From positions 1 to 20,601 of the forward strand of contig JASJEI010000322.1 of the NCBI GenBank assembly GCA_030064795.1: 20,601 nucleotides of DNA, given 5' to 3'. This document shows positions 8,419-17,034 of this stretch, one piece after another; within the stretch, counting starts at the first letter, position 1, and each line of letters starts with the position of its first letter. Both the position numbers and the translations under genes were made by a program. The notes beneath the pieces are model-generated. The model had not been told where the DNA came from. It searched no databases and saw only the letters and a program-made list of their open reading frames with translations. Source of the DNA: Pleurocapsa sp. MO_226.B13 (GTDB taxonomy: Bacteria; Cyanobacteriota; Cyanobacteriia; Cyanobacteriales; Xenococcaceae).

Positions 8419-9777
8419 ATGTCACATTTGTTTTGCCCTATTTTGAGGCGATTGAGTTTAAATACCTTTGAGGGGTCGCGCTTTAGATTTATCTTGGTAG
8501 TAGCGATCGCTTTTATAGTCAGCATTACACCGATAGCTTTAGCTCAAGAAGAAGCAAGTATTGCTACCCCCTCCGAACCTGCATCGGCAGTCGTTCCCAA
8601 CGATGGACTGTATTTTGCCGATGTTCTAGTCAGAAACCGTCCCATATTTCAGATTGGTAGTTTACCTCAGATTGATGCTAGCGCGAGAGCAGAAATTATC
8701 AATCGTCGAATAGCTAGCTTACTAACACAAAACGAAAATCCAGGGGAAGTAGAAATTGCTCCCGACGATCCTCGTCAAATTGAGACTTTGAGGGTAAATA
8801 ATCGCATCCTAATGACCGTTACCCAACAGGATGCAGAAGATTTTGGTTTGAGTACCGAACAACTAGCCGAGAGATGGAAAAAACAATTAGATCTAGCCTT
8901 TGAAAAACCGCCTCTAGCGATCGACGTTACCCAACGTCTGTATACAACTACCAGAGAACTACTCCGAGATCTCGTCAATAATTTGCCCTCTTTGGTGGGA
9001 GCAATTATCGTCATTGCTATCACTTGGGTGGTGGCAAAAGGCGTGCGTTACGTAGCTTATACCTGGGCAAAACAGACTGAAGGAGATTCCAACACCGAAC
9101 TTTTGATTGGCAGACTTAGTTATGGTGGCGTGTGGATAATTGGTTTTGTAATTGCCTTGGGAGTTATGGGGCTAGACTTTGGGGCATTACTGGGTGCATT
9201 GGGGCTAACCAGCGTGGCGATCGGTTTTAGTCTCAAAGATGTTTTGAGCAACTATATCTCTGGAGTAATCTTACTGGCTGCTCGTCCATTTCGGATTAAC
9301 GATCAGGTAGTAATTGGGGAATATGAAGGGACAATTACCCAAATTCAATTGAGAGCTACAACCATGACTACCTATGACGGACGAGTGGTTTATATTCCCA
9401 ATCAAGAAGTCTTTCAAGCTAGCGTAATTAATAATACTGCTTCGCCTCGCCGTCGTAGTTCTGTAATGGTGGGAATTGATTATGGAGAAGACATTAGTGA
9501 GGCGATCGCCATAATCGATAAAGTTTTAAGAAATATTCCAGAAGTCGAAACTACCCCTACCCCTGATATCTTGGTCAACGAACTTGCTGCTAGTACGGTT
9601 AATCTGGAAATTCGTTTTTGGGTCGATTCTCGCAGAGCGGGCTTTTTAGCAACTACTTCTAAAGTGGCTCAGGCAGTCAAAGAAGCACTAGAAACCGCAA
9701 ATATCGATATGCCCACTGATATCTATACTTTAATTTTGCGGGAATTGCCTACACAAATCCAGTTAAAAGAAAGTTAA
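8419..9777 (+). CDS. Small-conductance mechanosensitive channel (MscS family)
   Basis: 452 residues, longer than E. coli MscS (286). Residues 22-42 form a signal-like hydrophobic segment ending PIALAQ, followed by a periplasmic extension of about 145 residues. Three membrane helices follow at about 190-210, 233-251 and 254-287. The last is the MscS pore helix region (GALLGALGLTSVAIGFSLKD), continuing into RPFRINDQVVIG, the signature entry to the cytoplasmic beta domain. TYDGRVVYIPN is the usual beta-domain motif. The protein should gate ion and osmolyte efflux when membrane tension rises. No neighbour is co-oriented within 230 bases, so it is probably monocistronic. The start has no strong ribosome binding site but gives a complete signal segment. 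Confidence 0.93.
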   Translation: MSHLFCPILRRLSLNTFEGSRFRFILVVAIAFIVSITPIALAQEEASIATPSEPASAVVPNDGLYFADVLVRNRPIFQIGSLPQIDASARAEIINRRIASLLTQNENPGEVEIAPDDPRQIETLRVNNRILMTVTQQDAEDFGLSTEQLAERWKKQLDLAFEKPPLAIDVTQRLYTTTRELLRDLVNNLPSLVGAIIVIAITWVVAKGVRYVAYTWAKQTEGDSNTELLIGRLSYGGVWIIGFVIALGVMGLDFGALLGALGLTSVAIGFSLKDVLSNYISGVILLAARPFRINDQVVIGEYEGTITQIQLRATTMTTYDGRVVYIPNQEVFQASVINNTASPRRRSSVMVGIDYGEDISEAIAIIDKVLRNIPEVETTPTPDILVNELAASTVNLEIRFWVDSRRAGFLATTSKVAQAVKEALETANIDMPTDIYTLILRELPTQIQLKES

Positions 9778-10012
9778 ATTAAAACTTTTTAAAATAAGAA
9801 TTGTTAACTATTTTAGTGAAACATAAGTTTAAATAAAGTTATAATCAAGAAAAAATGAACAGAAAATAAAGATAAATAGTCCATACTTGATTTATACGTA
9901 AGATTTAATTAATAATATTTTATAGCTCCTAAGATATATATCTTTATTCAGATGCCAACAGTAGCATAGCTAGCTACTGTGGATTTATTAGTGTTAGTTC
10001 GCAGTCTTAACT

Positions 10013-10414
10013 ATGTCAGATCCTATTTTGGTGGTCGAAGATAATGACGATCTTTTATTGTTGTTCAAATTGGTCTTAGAATCAGCAGGATACCGAGTCG
10101 AAACGGCAAGTAGTGGGTCAGAAGCTCTAGAGTCTGTCGGTAAGATTCAGCCTCAGTTAGTGTTGCTGGATATTATGATGCCAGGAATTAATGGTTTGCA
10201 GGTGGCTCGTAATATCAAGCAACAACAAAATTATGAATCTCTACCAATTCTATTGGTTTCAGCAATCGATCGCCTGAGAGAAGATCGGCTACATGATAGT
10301 CAAGCAGATGGTATTCTCTACAAACCTTTCGATCTAGACGATTTAATTTTCCGAGTCGGTCAATTAACTAATACTGCTGAAAAAAAATACGAAGTTGCCA
10401 CTCAATATGCTTAG
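10013..10414 (+). CDS. Single-domain response regulator (CheY/REC-like)
   Basis: 133 residues forming one receiver domain with no output domain. The acidic pair E9-D10, phospho-acceptor D53 (VLLDIMMPG), conserved Ser 83 (LLVSA) and K104-P105 (YKPF) are all present, so it should be phosphorylatable. Such proteins relay phosphate or act by protein contact. The partner kinase is not in the window. The remnant of an NADH dehydrogenase begins about 60 bases downstream in the same direction; the two may once have formed an operon. Confidence 0.93.
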   Translation: MSDPILVVEDNDDLLLLFKLVLESAGYRVETASSGSEALESVGKIQPQLVLLDIMMPGINGLQVARNIKQQQNYESLPILLVSAIDRLREDRLHDSQADGILYKPFDLDDLIFRVGQLTNTAEKKYEVATQYA

Positions 10415-10442
10415 TAGTTTTGATGTTATTAATTATTAGTGA

Positions 10443-10481
10443 CCAGTCATTAGTCATTAATCATTGGTGATTAGTGATTGG
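10443..10481 (+). repeat. 18-pair hairpin made of TCATTAGT-like units
   Basis: Bases 10443-10460 pair along their whole length with 10464-10481 around a TCA loop if G-U pairs are allowed. On the other strand the G-U pairs become A-C mismatches, so the hairpin is specific to the plus-strand transcript. Each arm is itself repetitive. No T run follows, so it is not a canonical terminator. Short repeats of this kind are frequent between cyanobacterial genes. Confidence 0.6.
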
Positions 10482-10856
10482 TAACTCCGAATAAAGTGTT
10501 ATCTAAAAAGCCTAAAATAGTAGTTGTCGGTGCGGGTTTTGCGGGGCTAAGAGCCATAAAACAATTAGCTCGTGCTGATGCAGAAATTATCTTAATCGAT
10601 CGCAACAACTATCACACATTTATTCCCCTGCTTTATCAGGTGGCTTCTGGCTTTATCCCTCCAGAAGCGATCACTTATCCGCTCAGAAAATATTTACGTT
10701 CGATACCCAATGCACGATTTATTCAGGCTAGGGTAGAAGAAATAGACCGCAAGTCAAAAATAGTCAAGACCGATATTTTAGATTTAGAATATGATTATCT
10801 GGTAATTGCTACGGGTAGTCAGAGTAAATTTTTGGGAGTTGAGGGCGCAGCGTTAA
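10478..10856 (+). pseudogene. ndh: 5' remnant of a type II NADH dehydrogenase gene
   Basis: The frame (TTG 10478 or GTG 10496) encodes the N-terminal FAD-binding part of a type II NADH:quinone oxidoreductase: KIVVVGAGFAGLRAIKQLA with GxGxxG, then LIDRNNYHTFIPLLYQVA and YDYLVIATGSQSKFLGVEGA. After this, about 125 residues in, similarity ends and the frame runs on as the antisense of the neighbouring regulator gene. Intact enzymes are about 400-460 residues, so roughly two thirds is missing, including the NADH-binding fold and membrane anchor. No remnant of the 3' part is seen on the far side of the regulator or desaturase. The enzyme cannot be functional. The weak start codon also fits decay. 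Confidence 0.8.
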
Positions 10857-10880
10857 TAAGGCGACCGATCGTATTTGACC

Positions 10881-12113
10881 CTAATTTTTCTTCTGATCTA
10901 AACGGGCTGCTGCTTCTAGGGCAGATTTATTTCTGGCTCTTTGGGCATACTGTTCTAACTGTTGTCTTTTCATACCGCTGAGAATACTCAAATCTTCTAA
11001 ATCTATCCCCTTCATCAACATCTCCACGCACCAAGTTTGTCTAGCTTGAGAGATTACAGGGGTTTCTCCCTGGGGGGTTAATAAGTCGGCGGTTAGCTGT
11101 TGCCACATAGTTTGTAATTCGGTTTCAGAAATAGCCTCACCTGCATCGTTAATAAAAATTGCTGGCTGTTCGTCTTTGCGACTTTTCAACCATTGGATTA
11201 AAGGGTTAGTAGTTTTTGTGCCATAGCGAAAGCCCATTACCCATTGATTTAGCGGAACTTGTCGCTTTATACCATAGTTGATTTGCAGTATGTGTTGTTG
11301 GGGTTCGACCACGGAATGCGATCGCTCTAAATGTAATACCTCCTCTAAGGATAATCCCGCCCCAAACAAGACATAGACTAAAGCGTATTCTTGCTTGCCG
11401 ATTTTTTTTGCCTTGCGAAACAGCGATCGCACTAAGCTGGCTGGTAAATCTGCTATTTGCTGGGGGACAAATTTAACAATACTAGTTTCAGTAACTTCTT
11501 GAGTTACTTCAGAAACCGTCAATGAACCCTGTAAAAATAGTTTAACTATACTGTCCAAAAAATCATCTCGACCGTCCCAAAATGTGTAACCTTCAGTGCT
11601 TGATTCGACGATAAAATAGCCCAAGAGTAAAAAATTAAGTAGATTGACAATCTGTTCGGGAGTCAAATTACTAGATAAACCTTGTTTGGCGATCGCTTCT
11701 TCTAAATATTCGGCTACATAACGATTTGCCTCGCTCAAACCTTTTCCCAATGCCAAGCGATTTTCTCTTGGATAGTTTCCCGCCTCGCCGACAATCGAAC
11801 GAACCAAATCGGGTGCTTTTTCTAAGGTTCTCAGGCTTTCTTGAGCGTATTCTTGCAAAAAATCCGCTACATTATCTTTGCTATTAGCCTGTGCCACTAA
11901 AGCATGAACCAATTTGGCAAATACCGCCGAATCTTCAATCACTGCTAAAAGCAAGCGGTACTTGTTACCAAAATTGCGAAATAAAGTTACTTCGTTGACT
12001 TGAGCGCGTTCGGCAACCGCTTTAGTAGTAGTTTCGGTCACACCTCTTTCTGCAAATAAATCTAAAGCAGCTTCAATTAAACGGGCTTTGGTGGACTTTC
12101 GGGAGGTGGACAT
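10881..12113 (-). CDS. TetR-type regulator fused to a tyrosine-recombinase-like domain
   Basis: 410 residues, about twice the usual TetR length. Residues 7-55 are a classical TetR helix-turn-helix region (AALDLFAERGVTETTTKAVA, then VNEVTLFRNFGNK). Residues 60-200 fit the helical ligand-binding and dimerisation domain. Residues about 222-400 resemble the catalytic fold of XerC/D-type recombinases: ALVYVLFGAGLSLEEVLHLE, GIKRQVPL, then RQTWCVEMLMKGIDLEDLSI and QYAQRA, where R358 and Y389 fall at the positions of the second catalytic Arg and the nucleophilic Tyr. The first Arg (after GLS) and the usual His are absent, so strand exchange is unlikely and the domain probably serves in DNA or protein binding. 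It is divergent from desC across an intergenic region with two matching palindromes and is probably autoregulatory. Confidence 0.85.
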   Translation of the reverse strand: MSTSRKSTKARLIEAALDLFAERGVTETTTKAVAERAQVNEVTLFRNFGNKYRLLLAVIEDSAVFAKLVHALVAQANSKDNVADFLQEYAQESLRTLEKAPDLVRSIVGEAGNYPRENRLALGKGLSEANRYVAEYLEEAIAKQGLSSNLTPEQIVNLLNFLLLGYFIVESSTEGYTFWDGRDDFLDSIVKLFLQGSLTVSEVTQEVTETSIVKFVPQQIADLPASLVRSLFRKAKKIGKQEYALVYVLFGAGLSLEEVLHLERSHSVVEPQQHILQINYGIKRQVPLNQWVMGFRYGTKTTNPLIQWLKSRKDEQPAIFINDAGEAISETELQTMWQQLTADLLTPQGETPVISQARQTWCVEMLMKGIDLEDLSILSGMKRQQLEQYAQRARNKSALEAAARLDQKKN

Positions 12114-12204
12114 TGATTACTGGCTATAACTTCAAAAATCTGTTGTAGATCGACCTGTAGTTAGACCGATTGTCTTAAGCTTAAACTTATTTTAAGCTCA
12201 ATAA

Positions 12205-12221
12205 TGTAAGTATCACTTGCA
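12205..12221. promoter_or_regulatory. Operator 1, palindrome TGTAAGT-N3-ACTTGCA
   Basis: A 17-base imperfect palindrome with one mismatch between arms. The same 14 arm bases recur at 12253-12269. Its right arm provides the TTGCAA -35 element of the promoter reading toward desC. The likely ligand is the divergent TetR-type regulator. Confidence 0.7.
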
Positions 12222-12246
12222 ATAAAACGGAAAAATCTGCTACATT
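12217..12246 (+). promoter_or_regulatory. Promoter toward desC (TTGCAA, 18 bases, TACATT)
   Basis: A sigma-70-like promoter with -35 at 12217-12222 and -10 at 12241-12246. The -35 lies in operator 1, and operator 2 begins 7 bases after the -10, at about the transcription start. A bound repressor would block it at both ends. Confidence 0.5.
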
Positions 12247-12270
12247 ACCAAATGTAAGTGGCACTTGCAA
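12242..12270 (-). promoter_or_regulatory. Promoter toward the TetR-type gene (TTGCAA, 17 bases, TAATGT)
   Basis: On the minus strand the -35 is at 12270-12265, inside operator 2, and the -10 is at 12247-12242. This -10 overlaps the -10 of the opposite promoter almost completely, so the polymerases exclude each other and both are under the same two operators. Confidence 0.5.
12253..12269. promoter_or_regulatory. Operator 2, palindrome TGTAAGT-N3-ACTTGCA
   Basis: The second copy of the operator, 48 bases from the first. It differs only in two of the three central bases, and two or three flanking bases on each side are also shared. The 48-base spacing, between four and five helical turns, is open to cooperative binding. 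Confidence 0.7.
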
Positions 12271-12415
12271 AACTTATCCAAGATTATACGTATAAGCCTA
12301 GCGAGAGTCCTGTAGGTTCGACCTATCGCGATCGCCCCGAAATAGGGGTAATCGACACAGCTAAGGGAAGACTCTTTAGCTTCGTAACTTCAATATATTT
12401 TAGGACAAGTTATTA

Positions 12416-13264
12416 ATGACACAGCAATTAATTGCTCCCAAAAGTGAGCCATCGGTTAAATCCAAAGAAAAAGAAGAACTCAGATTATCCTGGTTTAATA
12501 TTGCATTTTTTGCAGCTGTCCACATTATTGCTTTGGCAGCCCCCTGGTTTTTCTCTTGGTCAGCATTAGGCGTGGCAATTTTTCTTCACTGGTTAACTGG
12601 TAGCATTGGTATCTGTTTGGCGTACCACCGCATCTTAACTCATCGCAGTCTGGAAGTACCCAAATGGTTAGAGCGTATTTTAGTTACCTGTGGCGCACTA
12701 GCTGTACAAGGTGGCCCTATTTTCTGGGTAGCAGGACACACCCTACACCACGCTCATACTGAAGATAATGAAAAAGACCCTTACTCGGCAAAAAAAGGTT
12801 TTTGGTGGAGTCATATGGGTTGGATGATGTACAAGCAAGACAGGTATTTCAACTACGATAAGTATAAGAAATATGCTTCTCGTGTCGATAGAGATCCTTA
12901 CTATCGTTGGTTAGAAAAAAACTTTATCTTGTTACAAGTTGCTCTAGGTTTTTTATTGCTAGCTATTGGCGGTTGGTCTTGGGTAATCTACGGAATCTTT
13001 GTCAGAGCGGTAACTCTATGGCACTGTACTTGGTTCGTCAATAGTGCGACTCACTTCTGGGGTTACAAAAACTTTGAATGCGAGGATGGTTCGCTCAACC
13101 TCTGGTGGGTAGGTATCTTAGCTTATGGCGAAGGTTGGCATAACAACCACCACTTCCGACCCCGTGTAGCCAAAGCTGGTCAACGCTGGTGGGAAATTGA
13201 TGTTACTTGGTGGGCAATTCAAGTATTACGCAGTTTAGGTTTAGCGAAAAAAGTGGTGATGTAA
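12416..13264 (+). CDS. desC: Acyl-lipid/acyl-CoA delta-9-type fatty acid desaturase
   Basis: 282 residues. The three histidine boxes of membrane di-iron desaturases are intact: HRILTH (71-76), HTLHH (108-112) and HNNHH (242-246). Hydrophobic segments at about 28-70, 90-107 and 172-200 give the usual four-helix topology. GFWWSHMGWM and the overall layout match DesC, which introduces the first double bond into membrane-lipid acyl chains. The chain is somewhat shorter than Synechocystis DesC (about 318). The ATG is preceded by AGGA about ten bases upstream. The 5' leader carries a small hairpin (12329-12354) with a CCCC/GGGG stem. The divergent TetR-type regulator and paired operators suggest control of unsaturation by a lipid-related signal; the exact regiospecificity is inference. 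Confidence 0.92.
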   Translation: MTQQLIAPKSEPSVKSKEKEELRLSWFNIAFFAAVHIIALAAPWFFSWSALGVAIFLHWLTGSIGICLAYHRILTHRSLEVPKWLERILVTCGALAVQGGPIFWVAGHTLHHAHTEDNEKDPYSAKKGFWWSHMGWMMYKQDRYFNYDKYKKYASRVDRDPYYRWLEKNFILLQVALGFLLLAIGGWSWVIYGIFVRAVTLWHCTWFVNSATHFWGYKNFECEDGSLNLWWVGILAYGEGWHNNHHFRPRVAKAGQRWWEIDVTWWAIQVLRSLGLAKKVVM

Positions 13265-13288
13265 TCATATTAGCTTCATCGATATAAG

Positions 13289-13326
13289 AAAGCGATCGCT
13301 CTTAATTCTAGGGCGATCGCTTTTTT
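13289..13326 (+). terminator. Intrinsic terminator of desC built from HIP1 motifs
   Basis: A 13-pair stem (13289-13301 with 13311-13323, one T-G pair) has a copy of GCGATCGC in each arm and a 9-base loop, and ends in six T. It separates desC from the converging ftsH. The other strand has only a short broken T run. Confidence 0.85.
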
Positions 13327-13354
13327 GATTCTAATAAAAATAGCCAAAAATAAC

Positions 13355-15301
13355 TTATTTTTTAATCAGACTGGGAAATTTCTCTGTTTTCTGTTCGATA
13401 GCATAGCTAGGGGAAAACTCAGCCAAAAGTTCGCGAAATTCTTTACCATCGATTGTTTCTCGCTCGATTAGAATATCGACGATGCGATCTACAGCCAAAC
13501 GGTTTTCGCTAATAATCTTTTTAGCTTGTCCGTAACAGTTGAGGGCAATATTGCGAATCCGAATATCAATTTGAGAAGCTACTTCTTCAGAATATTCGTT
13601 GCGGTTACTAGAATCACCACCTAAAAATACAGGTTGTTCTTGCCCTTCTAAAGCCACTGGCCCCAAATCCGACATACCGAATTTAGTTACCATTTTACGA
13701 GCCAAAGAAGTCAGCATTTGAATATCTTGACCCGCACCTTGAGTCACTTCATCTCTGCCAAATACTATCTCTTCTGCTGCTCTTCCTCCCAAAGCGGTAG
13801 TAATTTGAGCCAGAATTTTCGCCTTACTTTCTAATCCCATTTCTTCGTCTGGAGTAAACCAGGTGAGTCCACCTGCACCACCCCTAGGAATAATAGTGAC
13901 CTTTTCTACAGGATCGTGTCCGCGAGTCATGGTAGCGACGATCGCATGACCCACTTCGTGATAGGCAATCAATCTTTTATATTTACTATCCACTAGAGGG
14001 ATGCCTTCCATTCCTGCCACAATGCGGTCTACAGCATCGTTAATTTCTAACATGGCGATTGCATCTTTATGTCTTCTGGCAGTTAGAATTGCTGCTTCGT
14101 TGAGGAGATTTGCCAAGTCTGCACCACTAAAACCAGGAGTACGACGAGCGATCGCCTCTAAAGATACTTCGGGAGCAATTTTTTTACCGCGAGCATGAAC
14201 TTCTAAGATTCCCAATCTACCCTGCATATCGGGATAGTCTACCATTACCTGGCGATCGAAACGACCAGGACGCATCAAAGCTTTATCCAAGACATCGGGG
14301 CGGTTAGTCGCAGCAATAACGATAATGCCACTGTTCCCCTCAAACCCGTCCATTTCAGTAAGCAGTTGGTTGAGGGTTTGTTCGCGCTCGTCGTTACCGC
14401 CACCAATACCAGCACCCCGTTGACGACCTACCGCGTCAATCTCATCGATAAAAATCAGACAGGGAGCATTTTCTTTCGCTTTTTTAAATAGATCGCGGAC
14501 GCGGGATGCACCCACACCGACGAACATTTCCACAAATTCCGAACCAGAGATGCTAAAAAATGGTACGCCAGCTTCACCAGCGATCGCTTTTGCCAACAAG
14601 GTTTTACCCGTTCCAGGAGGCCCAATTAATAATACCCCCCGAGGAATTTTTGCCCCAATAGCAGTAAATTTTTCTGGTTCTTTGAGAAAGGTAACGACTT
14701 CTTGCAGCTCTTCTTTAGCTTCTTCGATCCCAGCCACATCCTCAAACTGAATTCCTGTTTTTGCCTCCATTTGGAATTTTGCCTTCGAACGTCCAAAGCT
14801 CAACGCCTGACCAGAAGCACTAGCCGAGCGACGTACGATCATAATCAATCCAGACAGTAAGACAAAAAAGATCAGTAAATTGAGCAACACTCCTACAGTT
14901 GTCGAACGGTCTAGGGAAGTTTCGATCCGAAAGTCAACTTCTTTAGCCCTGATTTTCGGAATTAAATCCTGATTTTGCTCGAACAAAACTACCTCTTTTG
15001 GTAGTTCTTCTTTTGATTGCCCTTTGAGCGTTACGCTAGCTCGGTTGGTGGTTTCGTCGAGTTCGACTTTAGTAACCTCGTCGTTTTCTAACTTCTCTAA
15101 AAATTGGCTATAGCTGAGGTCGTTTTTTGACCTTTGCTGGGCTAACACGGGAGTTGCCAGAAATAGGGTTTGAACGATCATCCAGCCCGCAGCTAATCGA
15201 CTTAGGGTCTTGCTTTTTTTTCTGTTTGATTTGTGGTTATCTCGCTGATAAACAGTGGTATTTAGTTGTATTTCTCCTCTAGTCTGGCAACTTTTTTTCA
15301 T
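13355..15301 (-). CDS. ftsH: ATP-dependent zinc metalloprotease FtsH
   Basis: 648 residues. A hydrophobic segment (36-54, ending PVLA) and a second at 135-156 anchor the protein, with a small lumenal/periplasmic domain between. The AAA module has Walker A GPPGTGKT (227-234), pore motif FVGVG (260-264), Walker B LIFIDEID (282-289) and the second region of homology around 335-350. The peptidase carries HEVGH (448-452), with Asp 526 as the third zinc ligand. FtsH hexamers extract and degrade damaged membrane proteins; in cyanobacteria they serve photosystem II repair and the Fur pathway, but which paralogue this is cannot be decided here. The first 35 residues are basic and unusual, so the start may lie downstream. 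The next gene upstream (M23 peptidase) has the same orientation, with a gap of about 145 bases. Confidence 0.96.
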   Translation of the reverse strand: MKKSCQTRGEIQLNTTVYQRDNHKSNRKKSKTLSRLAAGWMIVQTLFLATPVLAQQRSKNDLSYSQFLEKLENDEVTKVELDETTNRASVTLKGQSKEELPKEVVLFEQNQDLIPKIRAKEVDFRIETSLDRSTTVGVLLNLLIFFVLLSGLIMIVRRSASASGQALSFGRSKAKFQMEAKTGIQFEDVAGIEEAKEELQEVVTFLKEPEKFTAIGAKIPRGVLLIGPPGTGKTLLAKAIAGEAGVPFFSISGSEFVEMFVGVGASRVRDLFKKAKENAPCLIFIDEIDAVGRQRGAGIGGGNDEREQTLNQLLTEMDGFEGNSGIIVIAATNRPDVLDKALMRPGRFDRQVMVDYPDMQGRLGILEVHARGKKIAPEVSLEAIARRTPGFSGADLANLLNEAAILTARRHKDAIAMLEINDAVDRIVAGMEGIPLVDSKYKRLIAYHEVGHAIVATMTRGHDPVEKVTIIPRGGAGGLTWFTPDEEMGLESKAKILAQITTALGGRAAEEIVFGRDEVTQGAGQDIQMLTSLARKMVTKFGMSDLGPVALEGQEQPVFLGGDSSNRNEYSEEVASQIDIRIRNIALNCYGQAKKIISENRLAVDRIVDILIERETIDGKEFRELLAEFSPSYAIEQKTEKFPSLIKK

Positions 15302-15447
15302 AGTTTAGTTGTTTGCTGGTATACGTCTAATATATAGATATATAAAACTCAAGAATAACTCCAGCCTAACTAAAAAAAAAGAGTTTTTGCTAGATTTGGT
15401 AGATTATATTGCTGACTAGATTGAACTTGGCTCTACATAACCAAGAT

Positions 15448-16980
15448 CTATCTTCTACTAAGTAGTGCCAAAGGATTCACAATCCCCTTCTCCCTAGAAT
15501 GAATCTCAAAATGTAGATGAGAACCCGTACTATAGCCCGTATTCCCCATTTCTGCTATTTGTTCGCCTTGGCTTACTTTTTGACCGAGACTGACCAAAAT
15601 TCTATTGTTATGGGCATATAAGGTTACACTGCCATCTAGATGTCTGATTTTGACTAAATTGCCATAGCCACCACTATTCCATCCCGCGCTAATCACTTCT
15701 CCTGCTGCTGCTGCAAAAATTGGAGTACCAATAGGGCCGGCAATATCAATCCCCTTGTGTAATCTTCCCCAACGGTAGCCATAACCAGAAGTAAGTACTC
15801 CTTGAGCGGGCCAAGCATAACCATCAAAGGCATTTGGTAAGTATTCTTCTGAAGGAGGCAAAGGGGGTAACTGTAGTGAGATCGCTTCTGCTGAGATTGA
15901 GCTTCGATTTGGCTTGGGTTTGGAGATTACAGAGCTTATGAGATCGGGACTTTCGGGGGAGGAGTTTTGCTCGCCAGACTGCCTTTCTTGGCGATCGAGG
16001 TTTTCTAGTAGTGGCCAAGCAGATAAATCTGTCTTAGTATCGAGCTTTTTATTGTCCCGTTCTTGTCCGATCTGACTTCGATATTGAGAGCGCATTTGGT
16101 CGATTTCTGCTCTCAATTTGGCAAGGCGAGGGTCATTTGATGAGTCGGCTAAATTTTTAGCGGAACTATTTAGCTTTGCATCAGCTAGATATGTAGTTGG
16201 GACAGATTGTAAACTTGTTTGGTTAGCAGAGCTTTGAGGGAAATTGGTAGCGGTCAAAGAAACTTTTGCTTGACTTGTGGTACTAGCTGTCTTAAGTGTA
16301 GGACTCGTAGATGTGGTTAAGGGCAGTTTAAGCTGCTGGTCAACAAAAATAATGTTAGAGTTTTTGATGTTGTTCAGTTTAATCAGTTCCTCGCGGGATA
16401 CATGATGCTGCTCGGCAATAAGATTAATTGTGTCTCCAGCTTTTACCCTGTAAGTCTTGAACTTAGCTGTAGCTGAAGAGGATTTAGCAGAAGACTTGGT
16501 ATCAGGTTTAATTGACGTAACTTTTGTCGTCGAAAATTCTTTAGTTGATGAAGACTCTGCCTGACTCAAATATACTGGAGCAAGATCCCGAGCGAAACTT
16601 CCACCCATGGCATCTTGGTGCAGTATATTTTGCGATTGTTGATGATTTTCCGCAGTTGTGGCTAAATTTCTTAAAGGAGCGGTAATCATGCTGAAAATAC
16701 GCGGTAGAAACCCAGAGGGGCGATCGCTCTCCTGACGACGCTGAAAACCGTCGAGGGTTTTCTGTGAAAAACTAGAATGACTGGCAGTAAATTCTTCGCT
16801 GTTTGTTTGTGGGTTTGAATCAACAGCAGATACTGCTTGATTGGAGTTGAGCAAACAAATCGCTGCCGTAGCCAGAGAAATAGTCAGTCTTAGGTTTAAA
16901 CGGGATTGAGTTGCGGATTTAACGGCGTGGGAGGAGTTTAAATCTTGCTCTCTGGGAGATAAAGCATTGTCTTGCAACAT
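15448..16980 (-). CDS. LysM domain and M23 peptidoglycan endopeptidase, membrane-anchored
   Basis: 510 residues from ATG 16980 (MLQDNALSPR); the frame is open 18 codons further to a TTG at 17034. A single hydrophobic segment at about 29-52 acts as signal or anchor. After a low-complexity Ser/Thr/Gln-rich linker comes one LysM domain (YRVKAGDTINLIAEQHH to KLPL, about 177-221), which binds glycan strands. A coiled-coil-like stretch (DPRLAKLRAEIDQM) follows, then a C-terminal M23 domain (about 388-500) with HKGID (His 408, Asp 412), YAHN (His 457) and HLHFE (His 488, His 490). All zinc and catalytic histidines are present, so it should be an active endopeptidase or amidase activator for septum or wall remodelling. 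It lies upstream of ftsH on the same strand without overlap. Confidence 0.92.
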   Translation of the reverse strand: MLQDNALSPREQDLNSSHAVKSATQSRLNLRLTISLATAAICLLNSNQAVSAVDSNPQTNSEEFTASHSSFSQKTLDGFQRRQESDRPSGFLPRIFSMITAPLRNLATTAENHQQSQNILHQDAMGGSFARDLAPVYLSQAESSSTKEFSTTKVTSIKPDTKSSAKSSSATAKFKTYRVKAGDTINLIAEQHHVSREELIKLNNIKNSNIIFVDQQLKLPLTTSTSPTLKTASTTSQAKVSLTATNFPQSSANQTSLQSVPTTYLADAKLNSSAKNLADSSNDPRLAKLRAEIDQMRSQYRSQIGQERDNKKLDTKTDLSAWPLLENLDRQERQSGEQNSSPESPDLISSVISKPKPNRSSISAEAISLQLPPLPPSEEYLPNAFDGYAWPAQGVLTSGYGYRWGRLHKGIDIAGPIGTPIFAAAAGEVISAGWNSGGYGNLVKIRHLDGSVTLYAHNNRILVSLGQKVSQGEQIAEMGNTGYSTGSHLHFEIHSREKGIVNPLALLSRR

Positions 16981-17034
16981 AAGAATTAGTCGTGTAGGTT
17001 TTGGTGGATGATGTTTTCTAGTTGGCTGCTCCAA

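Noticed and set aside
10857..10981. C-terminal extension of the NADH dehydrogenase frame
   Set aside because: These codons are antisense to the end of the TetR-type gene and do not resemble NADH dehydrogenase, so the frame is only open by chance.
15240..15275. Strong ribosome-binding-like AGAGGAGAA on the minus strand inside the ftsH N-terminal codons, suggesting a later start
   Set aside because: No ATG, GTG or TTG follows at a suitable distance, so the ATG at 15301 was kept, with doubt noted.
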